This document shows positions 1 through 10,342 of a stretch of DNA of 64,000 nt, one piece after another. Every line of letters begins with the position of its first letter. The stretch's first letter is position 1. This DNA is from Elmis aenea (lineage: Eukaryota; Arthropoda; Insecta; Coleoptera; Elmidae). The notes below the pieces were generated by a model. That model ran no database searches and was not told where the DNA came from. It saw only the letters and a program-made list of their open reading frames with translations. The position numbers and the translations under genes are program-made. The stretch lies in NCBI GenBank assembly GCA_947652605.1, contig OX393584.1:30367467-30431466 (forward strand), written 5' to 3'.

Positions 1-74
1 AATTTATTTTGCGTACTATTTCGAACGCTTACAGTATTACATTCATATTGAAACTAAAACTAATAACTTTGTAG

Positions 75-3000
75 GCATCAGTGCTGCGGCTTTTCTGGAG
101 TGCTCGAAAAATACTGATTGTATAGCACCTGAAGCAACTTGCTTGAATTCGCTGTGTCAATGTCCTGATGGATTCGTTTTTAGTACCGATGGATCCGCAT
201 GTCATCAAAGTAAATGCAATAAATTTTTGCTCAATTCCAAGAGCAATGCAGCTATTGCTCTTTAGTCTTGCAATAACTCCCATTCAAAATCTAGTTTATT
301 TTTTCAATTCTTCTGCATTTTTACTTTCAGTTGTGATTGGTATGGATGGTAACTGCACTGATGATGAACAATGTGCTTGGTTGTTGGGGAAATATAGATG
401 CAATAAAGGATCTTGCGATTGTGGTGAAGGATGGAGATTTTATCAAGGAAGATGTGTTGTATCAAAACCATTAGGTGCTGTCTGCACAAAAGATGAAGAA
501 TGTTTTAACACATATGACATATATTCTACGGCATGTATAGATGGTATTTGTAGTTGTCGGGAAAAATATTATAATCGTGCTAATTATGACTGTCGTCCAG
601 AAGTAACAGGTACAAAACGCGTTACTGTTTTTAAATTACATAAATATCAGTAAGTTGTTACTAAACCAAAGTCGGTAGCCTGATGCAGTTTTACAAGAAA
701 TTTATGAAAGGCAAATCCTTTACTAATTTTTTTTTGGGAAGCTGGTCCCAAAGATTTAAAAAACTGCGCGCTAATAGATTTTTGATTTAAAAAAAATTGA
801 CAAAAAATGATTAAAATTCTAGAAAATTTCTTAAACATGTTTACAAGAAACTGTATAAAAGTTACTGCATCCCAAAGACCTGTCCAAAAATCATAAAAAT
901 GTTATTTGAGCAGTGGCGTAGGCACGGGGCTTAGAAATCCCCCATGAGGTTGCAATAAATCAATACAGGGCCGGAGAACAGTAAATTTTGTGCTAAAAAA
1001 CTAAAAAAGAGATTGGGGACCTAAAAAAAAGGTCCTCGGCTCTTTTTGCGGTTATCCTGCCTACGCCGTTGCTTGTTGAAACAGTAAAATTCAGTTTAGG
1101 ATGGCCAGGGGCCAGGACATACTTGATAAAAGAGTCAAACTTTTCAAAATAACGCTCTTGGAATAAAAAAATTATGTCTATCTTTAGAAATGAACAAATA
1201 CGCAGGGTGTTTCAATTATAATAACAAAATCGAAGCTGTATACGTGTGCATATGCTCAGTTAATAGTTATCTATGTACCAAGGCAGTAAAGTTCGATTTT
1301 TTTATCACGAGTGTGGATATTATTTGCCGAAACGAAGTCGAGGCAAATAATCACGCGAGTGATAAAAATACTGTACTGCCGAGGTGCATATTAATTTTCT
1401 TCTGCAATCGTCAAAGAAATAGTGAAAAATCAAGCAAATACATAAAGTTTTACTTCATCTGTCAGATTCTCATTCTCCTGTCAAATATGTATTGAACAAA
1501 AGCACGCTCAATTTTTTTTTTAATTCCACCACATTGGGAAAGCAAACTTCTCATAATTCTCCAAGTCCAAAAATAATTCAAATAAATTTAATACCGATTT
1601 ACGATATTTTCTTTATTTTAAAAAATAAATCACCTGCAGTGCTCATAAGAAAATATAATTTTAAAATAAACCAGATTTAATAAGCAACATAATTTTTGTT
1701 AACAACAGAAATAGGCGGATCTTGCTCAATAGACATGGACTGTAAAATGGAAAATTCAGCATGTAAAAGTTCACGATGTATAACAAAAACTAATGGATAT
1801 TTAGACGAATCTAAGGAGAGCGACAATGACAATGATATAGACGAAACCCATCACGAAAGTGTTAACAAAGGTAACTTTAAATAGGCTTCTAACAGTTTTG
1901 CAAGATTATCTTATAAATCTTCAATTTATCTTAAAGAATTTGGAAAAACGTGCCTCGATGATAGTGATTGTGCCGATTTGCCTAACTCTTTGTGTTATCC
2001 TTTAACTAAGACTTGCGTTTGTAAACGGGGATATTTTTACGATTCTAAAGACGCGAGTTGCGTTGCAGGTAAAGCGTTATTAGTGATAATAAAATATGGC
2101 AATAACAAGTAAATTACAGAATTGGGAACATTGGTCAATTGTACTGCTGATAGTGATTGCAAGAGGTATTTAGGAAGGTGCATAGATGGTAAATGCTATT
2201 GCCAAAGTACATTTTTTACAACAAGAGGAAACAATCAATGCCAAAAACGTATATTAAATTAAATGAAAAAGTAGGTGATGATACAAAATTGTTTTTTTGT
2301 AGCTATGGCCCAAGATAATTTATTTTGCAATACACAAGAACGCTGCTATGTAATGGGCGCGGATGTAATTTGTAATCAAAATAAATGTTATTGTAAGTCT
2401 TCGACCACTTTGGACAGTGACTTCATTTGCAGATTTGATGAAAGTGAGGAGCACATTTGATTATAATAATCCTGAGAAGATGGGGTTTAGTATAACGCTC
2501 ACGTCTTGTGTTCGACTTGTCAACATATTTTCCGTTTTTCTTTAAAATATACAGGGTGTCCCCGTTATCGGCGCAAATATTTTAAGTGGTGATAAAGGAC
2601 CTTTTTCTAAGAAAAAGTTTCAAGTAAAACTTTTTCCTTAAATCAAATGCTAAGCAGATATCAACACTTACTTGATTTTTTTTACTCTTCTGCATTTAAA
2701 AGGCTGTGTCGCCGAAAATATCAATTTTATAGTAAAATACCTTTTTAATAGAGCATGCAATTTTTTACAAAAAAAAACATTTTTTGTACAAACTGCTTTA
2801 TCTTTTAAACCATTGCCTATAGACAAAAAACAGTTATAACCAATTTTGTAGAGAATTTCGTGCTCTATTAAAAAACAAATTTTACTCTTCTTTTTTTTGA
2901 AAAAGGCCCTCTATCACCACTTAAAATATTTGCGCCGATACCCTGTACAGAAAACATTTCTTATTTTCATTTGTTCCATGTAAATATTGTAAATGGTCAT

Positions 3001-4984
3001 CCGTACAATATTATAATACATGTTAATTTTCGCAACAGTGCCGTTGCTGGAATTTTTGGGCTAATAAGCACTAACTTAAATTTAAATAACATAAGATATT
3101 TTTTAAGGTAACTCTGGTGGTTGTGATACTACGGCAGATTGCAATAATTTGCCTAATTCCATATGCATAGAGAGTGAGTGCGTTTGTCCAGACGATTATT
3201 ATTTAGAAGATGACCAGTGTCTTCCAGGTATGAATAACTGCATATAGTAAACACGTAAATAAAACCATTTCATTAAACATTGCTCATCATTGTTCTTATT
3301 AACAAAGAATTGAAGAAGAAAAAGTTATGTAGGGTGTCTCAGATAATATATCCAGCATTGGGATCTCTCTTATTATAAGAGATACAGGTTTGCTTAAATT
3401 GGATGAATTATTCTTAAGTATGCTCAATCTTCTGAAGGACGAAGAATTTTGTACTTTTTAAAATAAATTGTCTAGCTCATACTTAATTCATCTAATTATA
3501 TGCATCTCTTATGATAAGCGAGATCCCCATGCTGGAAATGTCAGCTGTGACACCCGGTATAAAATGCAATTACTTAAACGACCATACTTAAATGAAACTT
3601 GATTTTACAATCAATATTTTTAGGAATTGGTGCTCAGTGTAGCGATTCTGCACCTTGCAAAATGGCAAATGCAACTTGCAGTGACGCTGAGGTTTGTGAA
3701 TGCGAACAAGAATTCGTACCAATGGACATGAAAACTTGCCTTAAAGGTGAAGTATAGCAAAAAACTAATTATTAGTGCCGCAAGGCAATGAAGAAAATCT
3801 TTGTATAGTTTTTAAAAGATGTGCGAATTATCGAAGTAAGGTTTAATCTCGCTGCTTTTGTCCGAAACAATTTGCATTATTCTCATTATTAATCAGATTT
3901 TATTTATGTTTCTGTATATTATCTCTACACTATTTTTTTTTTTTCTTCTTCTTCTTCTTAATCGGTTCTTTCGAGGTATGCTTTTCTGTTTTTGTGTTAT
4001 GTTTCTCCACTCCTGTCCATCGTTAGCTAATCGTGGCACATCTCTCCAGCTGACTCCTTTTCTTCTAGTCCATTGGTTCTTAACCTTGTTGGAGGTACCG
4101 AACCCCACCAGTTTCATATGTTTTTCACTTCTCTTAAAGTATGCATGTCTTGCTTACTGAACGAAATAGGTTCCAACTTGATAAATTCTTCTAAGCTAGT
4201 ATTTACGCCATCGCGTTCCCCGATGACGCAAGACGCCATCATGCAAAATTAACTTTAAAAATTATTATCTTGATTAGCAACTGTACATCCACCATACTCC
4301 ACAAATGTTGATCTAAGTCATTAGTAGCTATTTATCAAATTTTTATTTGGGTGATATTTTTAAGGCATCTAGAGGTATTTCAAGATAAACTGAACTGTGA
4401 CGCAGAAACCAAAACTCGTCCAAAGCGTTAATTACTGCTCCACGTAAAAACAAACGTCTGTTTCAACAACGGGGTTATAACTTATAATAATATAACCTTT
4501 TTAGAAAGGTCTACATTTCAACCGCCATCCCCTGTCTTTGCGCTCTAGTACATTGTGATATTTTTTTTTAAGTTAGTGAAGGCATTGATAAGGAATGTTC
4601 AATAAATAGTCAGTGCAGTGCAGTAATAGAAAATTCTGGATGTTTAAATGGATTTTGCCGATGTTTAGAAGGATATATGTTCTTCAACGAAACTTGCATA
4701 AAAATTCGACGTAATAACAATAATAACATATATTCAACATACACTTTCTGACTATTATATTTTTAGAAATGGGGGATGCTTGTACTTCTCCTAAAGAGTG
4801 TCACATTTTATTAGGTGAGCATGTAATATGCCGTAACGGTATCTGCCAATGTCCTCCATATATGAAACCAACGGAAAATAATTTCGATTGTTCCAAGGCT
4901 TCTTCACTATCACAACCAACTTTGTTAGCTATTTTACTAGTATTAAGTGCAGCTATGTTTAATATAAAATTTAATTATTTATAA
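75..4984 (+). CDS. Cysteine-rich EB-module protein, 5' end missing, ends in a hydrophobic tail
   Basis: Ten exons with GT-AG borders: 75-209, 331-609, 1709-1870, 1937-2068, 2120-2248, 2303-2443, 3108-3227, 3624-3746, 4573-4710, 4767-4984 (stop TAA 4982-4984). The gene begins before the window, so start and signal peptide are not seen. The product is a chain of about ten modules, each with roughly six cysteines in the order C-x5-C-x7/9-C-x4-C-x-C-x8/10-C, for example CTDDEQC...CNKGSCDC in the second exon. This matches EB/EGF-like modules of invertebrate extracellular proteins. The exon at 1709-1870 also carries an acidic D/E/N-rich linker. The last exon ends in about 20 hydrophobic residues (LLAILLVLSAAMF) and a very short tail, fitting a GPI-attachment signal or a single membrane anchor. 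All internal exons are phase 1-1. The exact gene identity is not recognised, and extracellular location is inferred from the cysteines. Confidence 0.8.
911..1071. mobile_element. hAT-like MITE with CAGTGGCGTAGGCA ends
   Basis: The left end reads CAGTGGCGTAGGCA and the right end TGCCTACGCCGTTG, an imperfect inverted repeat. The same ends bound a longer relative at 9364-9623 that has a perfect 8-bp target duplication. It lies in the intron between the second and third exons of the EB-module gene. No clear target duplication remains here. Confidence 0.6.
2550..2947. mobile_element. TIR foldback element (TACAGGGTGTCC family)
   Basis: The left end starts TACAGGGTGTCCCCG and runs through GGCGCAAATATTTTAAGTGGTGAT. 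The right end is its inverted copy, ATCACCACTTAAAATATTTGCGCC then CCCTGTA. The terminal arms are about 50 bp and the total is 398 bp. There is no ORF, so it is non-autonomous. It lies in an intron of the EB-module gene. Confidence 0.75.
3330..3559. mobile_element. Short foldback element with roughly 95-bp arms
   Basis: The left arm contains CCAGCATTGGGATCTCTCTTAT and the right arm the inverted ATAAGCGAGATCCCCATGCTGG. Internal motifs (AGATACAGGTTTGCTTAAATT) recur in a single-arm copy beginning at 10926. It is non-coding and intronic in the EB-module gene. Confidence 0.65.
3925..4160 (-). pseudogene. 3' end of a non-LTR retrotransposon ORF2 (fragment)
   Basis: Read on the minus strand, residues such as RRKGVSWRDVPRLANDGQEW match the C-terminal tail typical of endonuclease/reverse-transcriptase ORF2 proteins. 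A related tail, LEEKGVSWRDVPQ, occurs in the larger fragment at 32440-33110. The piece ends in a GAA-rich tail around 3935-3960 and is heavily 5'-truncated. It is embedded in an EB-gene intron. Confidence 0.6.
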
Positions 4985-5371
4985 GTTCCTGAAACTGTTT
5001 TTGAACAACTTTTTATTTATGTAAGTGCAATAGACAAATTTACAAATACAAAAAGATGGTGTTAAGAAGAGCAAAAGAAAAACTTTTAATTTTTTGGGCA
5101 GGTCCCAGTATCTTTAAATAAGAATGTAGTACTAGCTGTTCAGAACCGGTCATCTATATTTCGGGGCCAGGGCGCAAAAAAATTTTTGGGGCCCCTATAA
5201 AAAATTTATTTGGAAAATTTTACATTGAACTAATAACATTTGAGTTATCAGATACATACGTTCCTATATCCAAGATTTCGGATAGGTATTTACTGCAGTA
5301 CATAATAAGTTTATTAACGAAAATAAGTTTTTATTACAACACAACAAAACCACAATAATTGAAATATTTTT
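4985..5371. other. 3' flank of the EB-module gene, no gene seen
   Basis: This stretch holds AT-rich DNA with a short GGGGCC-rich patch at 5163-5196 of the type found at hAT element edges. No clear AATAAA is visible directly after the stop codon. Confidence 0.4.
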
Positions 5372-6290
5372 TTATTCTACGAGACTTGTCAATTTTAGAT
5401 TGGGCATTGAACAGTCCATTTTTTCAATTATATCTTCAAAGTTTGTCATTGAAACTTCTGTATTTTTGATAGACAACATTGCTAAAGAATTACTTTTCTC
5501 TTGAGACATTGTATATCTGAGGTATGTTTTAAATAATTTTAATTTACTGGACGAGCGTTCTGCACTGACCACAGTGGCCAGAAGTGTTAAATAAATTCTA
5601 AGTGCAATGTAAATGTTGGGAAAAACTTTATAATACATATTTTTTTGGATAAATAAAGGCATATTAGTGATTTGATTTTAAATGAAAATTTTTATTCTAT
5701 TATATTTAATATTAAAAAGCTTCGTTTGTAACTTCTTTAAAACATCCAAATTTTTTTTCTAAAACTTATTTACATATTCAGTTCAGGCGAACAAGTTTCT
5801 TTAACCAAAAAATCAACATTTTATGATTTTGTAAAATTTAAAGAACTGACTTAAATCGTTCGTCTATTTGAGAAATCAGGTGTCGATCAGGGCACAAAAC
5901 TTTAAAAAAATCTAATAATTTGTTACAGGGACATCTAAAGTTTCAGCAGTACCTATATCATCAAAAAAACGTTTTTATTTTACATATACGATGAGTAGGA
6001 ATTTTTGGACTTCCACCTAGTCCTTAATCCTTGCAAAATTATTTACTTTCTCTTAATAATTTTTCGAATTCAATATTTTTAAATTTTAAAGTACGTGTTG
6101 CTCTGACTTTATAAGTGAAAAAGCTGATTCTGTCATGTCTTTAAAGCTAATAATTTATTATTATCCTCTTGTGTATATTTTGTTTTAATTTCTTTATTTT
6201 CGCTTTATTATGGCCTGTACAATTTGAACTGTTTCTGCCCTTTTTATTCACTGTTTTAAACAACTGTAACGTCTCATAAGTTATTAGTTT
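5372..6290 (-). pseudogene. Decayed hAT transposase (zinc finger MYM-type 1-like)
   Basis: On the minus strand the 3' segment (5372-5662) reads IALRIYLTLLATVVSAERSS followed by KLKLFKTYLRYTMSQE. This is the hallmark of the hAT C-terminal dimerisation region in ZMYM1-like transposases. Farther upstream on the same strand, in other frames, are NFFKVLCPDRHLISQID-like text near 5870-5930 and FKDMTESAFSLIKSEQHVL near 6095-6150. In-frame stops and frameshifts separate these blocks, so the copy is dead. GGGGCC-rich sequence flanks the region on both sides. Confidence 0.7.
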
Positions 6291-7294
6291 CAAAAAAAAG
6301 TAAAATATTCTTAAAAACTACGGAGTCAGTTGCAAAATTTTCTTTTTTTTTACCAAAAAAGGCCAAACATGAAATATTTTAAAAGTTTTAAAGGCAATAA
6401 CAAAACGGCTGAAAGAAGCGGCTGAACAATGTTATCACTAGCAATTACCTCGATCAAATAAACATTAACATTTACTATAGGCATTGTATTGTGCGCTATT
6501 TTAATAACAACCGTTCACCAACATTATTTTGTACGTGACATGACAGAATATTATCTACCCTTGTACATTCTGACGACTACGTTTAAAATAATTTACCTAT
6601 TTTAATGAATTTGTAGTAATATTCCGTTAGCAGTTTCATATGATAGGGCTGGTTCGCATTTACTTACGTTACCTTTACATTAACCACGTAATGTAAACCA
6701 GCCCAACTGTCATTTGAAGTACCGTCAGGAAATTTATTTCCTCCTCAATATTGTTACCTTGGGTAACATATACTGTAATGAATAAACTTTTGTGATATTA
6801 TTAAAAATTATGGATGTGTTATATACTTTTTGGACAATTATAAAAGGACTTATACGTGCATGGAAATTTATAAAATTGCTAATAAGCCTATGGAAATTCG
6901 TGTGTGGATTCTCGGTAGCGCATTTAGAGGTGAGCTGAAACATTTAGAGTTACGTAAAGTATTTAAAAGTGTATAAAAATACGTGGAAGAATGCTGAAGG
7001 GGTCAGTCAGAACGCCTAAACGTTTATTTCCCCAATTGTATATATATGTACCTACATACTTATTATAAATGTTGTGAACCAGCACAGACAGAATTGGTCA
7101 TGGCGTTTACGGGGCTCATTGAATATGACGGGCCTGTGTACAAAAATAAATTCGGGGCCGAAAAAAATTTACTTTTATTATTACTCATTAAAAGAACCTA
7201 CGTTTTTTCCAAATTTAATTTTTAGTTTATTATAAAAATACCTCATTTTAAACATGATAATCCAGTTTGCAAATATACTTTTATGCAGTAGATA
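6291..7294. other. Gene-free repeat-derived DNA
   Basis: I see no credible coding exon. A small hairpin at about 6646-6706 pairs GGGCTGGTTCGCAT with a TGTAAACCAGCCC arm. Another GGGGCC-type patch lies at 7150-7170. Confidence 0.4.
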
Positions 7295-7927
7295 TACAGG
7301 GTGTTTCTTAAGTATTGCAAAAAAAATTCGGGGGGTGATTCCTTATCGAAAGTTAAGGGGTTTCTTTCATATAAAATTTTTTCCTTAAACATGCATCATA
7401 TATTCCTATATAAAACGATTCATTTTGGTTGTTGCCATGGTTTGTCTTTGTTCATATTGAGTAGAAATAACGGGCGTCTTGGCGTTGTTCGCCGCGTAAA
7501 CGTCGAAATGTATTACACCCCTCATTTCTACTCAATATGAACATAAACAAACCATGGAAACCACCAAAATGAATCGTTTTATATTAAAATATTTGATGGT
7601 TCGTGTTTACTTATTTTATTTTTTACTCAAAAACTGTAGGTTTTACGAGAAAAGTTAAGGAATAAAAATAGTTTCTAAATAAATCACGCTTTTAAAATAA
7701 TATTTCTTAATTGCAAAATTTCAAGCCTCCAAAAAGTTCTGTTATAAAAACCAACAGGGGTCGCACTTTTCAGCCCCCTGTGAAGGTGAAAATATTACTA
7801 TGGGAAACCTATTAATAAGTATGAAACATCTACCAAATATCATTCTCCTAGATATATCCAAATTTGAGAAATAAAATAAAGACCTAATTTTATCGCTCCT
7901 CTTTAGGGGGGTGTGGACCACCCTGTA
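7295..7927. mobile_element. TIR element with TACAGGGTG ends and an internal palindrome
   Basis: It starts TACAGGGTGTTTCTTAAG and ends CCACCCTGTA. Inside, 7409-7470 and 7525-7584 form an inverted repeat of about 60 bp (TATAAAACGATTCATTTTGG and its complement). The two arms are separated by a GC-richer spacer. No transposase ORF is present. Confidence 0.6.
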
Positions 7928-8455
7928 TATAAAAATGCGAGTCTAAATTTATACCTTTCTTAGAGGAAAGGGGGGCCCGTTGTTTGTTGCTTCCCCGGGG
8001 CCCGAATTTTCTGCGAACGGTCCTAGTGATCACCCATGATAGGCAAGCAGTTTTGGGCACAATGCGTATTTAAAAAATATTTTACCTTAATAAACCACCG
8101 TTTTACAAAAAAAAAAAAGAGTGCATTTATTGCCTCTTAGTAAAAGTGAGTTGTAAAAAAAGCGTCGAGAAGGATTCGAATGATTACCTATTGTTATTAA
8201 GACAGTCATTTATTTGGTAATTAAAAGCTCAAATTACAATAACACTTAAGTTATTGATAATATTCACCATGTTTATATTTCGCAGTATTCGCGTTTTGCC
8301 TAAACATTCCCGTGTATTGTTACGTGTACAAACAACACTTACGCCTGCGTAAGTAGTGTATAGTAACATTTGCGCTAAGCTTTTGCGCAACTCAGTTAAG
8401 CGCGCTTGTGTCAGTTTGTGATTGTTGCCGATCGGCCTTAAACAATAAAGCAATC

Positions 8456-8569
8456 ATGACCAAAAAATATTCAGCACGCTATTACACGTATTTAATTGAA
8501 AAACAAGTAAAAAATGTTAACACCGTGATTCAGTGGTTCATCGCGAAAGTACTCGAAGAAGATGAATTT
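8456..8569 (+). CDS. Orphan candidate first coding exon, possibly an alternative Strip start
   Basis: An ATG opens 38 codons (MTKKYSARYYTYLIEKQ...VLEEDEF) that end exactly at a strong donor, GTAAGT. The upstream 200 bp is richer in CpG than the surroundings, and an arthropod initiator-like TCAGTT lies at 8411-8416, about 40 nt before the ATG. The exon is 114 nt and ends in phase 0. This is the same phase as the recognised first Strip exon (10343-10420), so it could splice in frame to the exon at 12480. I find no other downstream partner. It could equally belong to an unrelated transcript or be chance. Confidence 0.3.
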
Positions 8570-9363
8570 GTAAGTATTTTCAGTTGATGGCCTCCGGCTT
8601 TTTGTGCGAACGCTCAATAATTTTGAAATATAATCTAAAATCGAAATCAATGTTGTGTGAATTTATATTTGTTGTTATTATAAACGCAATCATGAAATAC
8701 ATAAGCAAGAAGAAATGTTATTTGTGGGGTATACAATCCGGCCATGGGGGTCTTAGATAATACAAGAAACACAAAGTCGGTTAACTGAGCAATTAACTGA
8801 GCAAAAATGTACAGAATTTTGAGTGACTATAAATCTTACTGTAAAATTCAAATATTTTGAACAATTCTGATAGATAATAAAAGAAAATCAAAAAATGTTT
8901 TCCTTAATTTTTATTAAAATTTCTTCCTTTTTAAGGTAAACCGACTATGATATGGCATACAAAATCAGCTCAAAATTCTGTACTATTACATCATTTAACC
9001 GCCTTTTTATCTCTTAGTGGTTTTAAAATCACGATGATGATCAAGTTATTTTGAACAGACTCTATAATAACCCAACGTTTCTCAACGGGAGTTCCCCGGG
9101 ACTCGAGGGTTGCGCAAGAAATCGTAAGGGGTTCCGCGAGAAATAGTGGTAAATAAGATAATCGTATGTAAATGTATTTTAGAGTAGGGTAGCCAGATTT
9201 GTAAGTATTATGACAGCCCCCCCCCCTCCAGCCGGAGAGGACCGGGACGTCTGCAACCCTAGTTTAGGGTCATTTTTGTTTTAATGTCACATTCGTAATT
9301 TTACTATCTTCAACCTGTTGTATCATTTAGAAGTATAATAATCATAAGAAATACAGTATAAAA

Positions 9364-9623
9364 CAGTGGCGTAGGCAGGATGCTTACAGGAGTGGGGGGG
9401 CTTAATAAACGCAAAAAGAGCTGAGGACCTATTTTTGAGTCACCGCTCTCTTTTTAAGTTTTTTAGTAGCAGTATGTTTAATGGTTTCATTATGGGGGGG
9501 GGAGTTAATAAACGGCAAAAAGGACCCGAGACCTTTTTTTAGCACAAAATTTACAATTCTCCAGCCTTATAACGACTTATTGCGAACCTATGGGGGGGTT
9601 CTGACCCCCTGCCTACGCCACTG
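9364..9623. mobile_element. hAT MITE, 260 bp, perfect 8-bp target duplication
   Basis: The ends CAGTGGCGTAGGCA and TGCCTACGCCACTG are a perfect 14-bp inverted repeat. The element is flanked on both sides by GTATAAAA (9356-9363 and 9624-9631), the 8-bp target duplication expected of hAT transposition. The interior is G-rich and non-coding. It is related to 911-1071. Confidence 0.85.
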
Positions 9624-10342
9624 GTATAAAAGCAAAAAAATATATATATATACAATTATTTTTGTGTATGGGTTCCCCGTGACATGAATATTATCAGGGT
9701 TTCACAAGGGTAAAAGAGAATTAATTTATTTTTCCGAACTTTAGGTTATTATACTCGAAAACAAAAATACGTTCACACGATTTAAAAATTCAGGTAATTG
9801 GAGGTCACATTTTTGAGCAGTTTTGTAGACTAAAAAAACAGTAAACACTTTTCTTCGAAATTTCAAGGTACGTCGCTTATTAAGGCCCAAAAGTATAAAT
9901 AAGTTTATTGAAATAAATAGGAACAGTATTGGGAAAAATGCCTGCCAAATATTTACTCATAGTTATGTTTTGGTTGCGCGTTCTCAAATATATTAGATAA
10001 CAATTCACATACTTATAGTGCAAACTTTTAAATTTAAATTAATATGTTGCCTAACACAGTTTAGCACAATTATTGTTACTGATATACGCTTAATTGGTAA
10101 ATAATTGATAATATATACGATAACATACATAGTGTTAACCTGTTAAACAATCTATCGATGTTTGAAATATGAGTAACTGATACCAAAAATGCGCGCCAAA
10201 ATTTAAGTAAAGTACGTAAAGTGCGCAGTATCAAGTTGCTTTGATGCGTTATGGCCTGGGTCAATATACCTCTTCAATTACTGAATACTGTGTCAAATTA
10301 CTACTATAACCACAATGAATCGTTATAAATGTGTATAAAACT

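Noticed and set aside
2444..2460. Stop codon TGA at 2458-2460 read as the end of the EB-module gene
   Set aside because: A GTGAGG donor after GATGAAA joins in phase with the next module exon at 3108, and further modules and a hydrophobic tail follow.
6646..6706. Short hairpin GGGCTGGTT...AACCAGCCC
   Set aside because: It is a small imperfect palindrome without target duplication or copies noticed in the window, too weak to call a mobile element.
8229..8453. 74-codon minus-strand ORF opposite the candidate promoter at 8411
   Set aside because: No domain or splice partner. It overlaps the CpG-richer patch in antisense and looks incidental.
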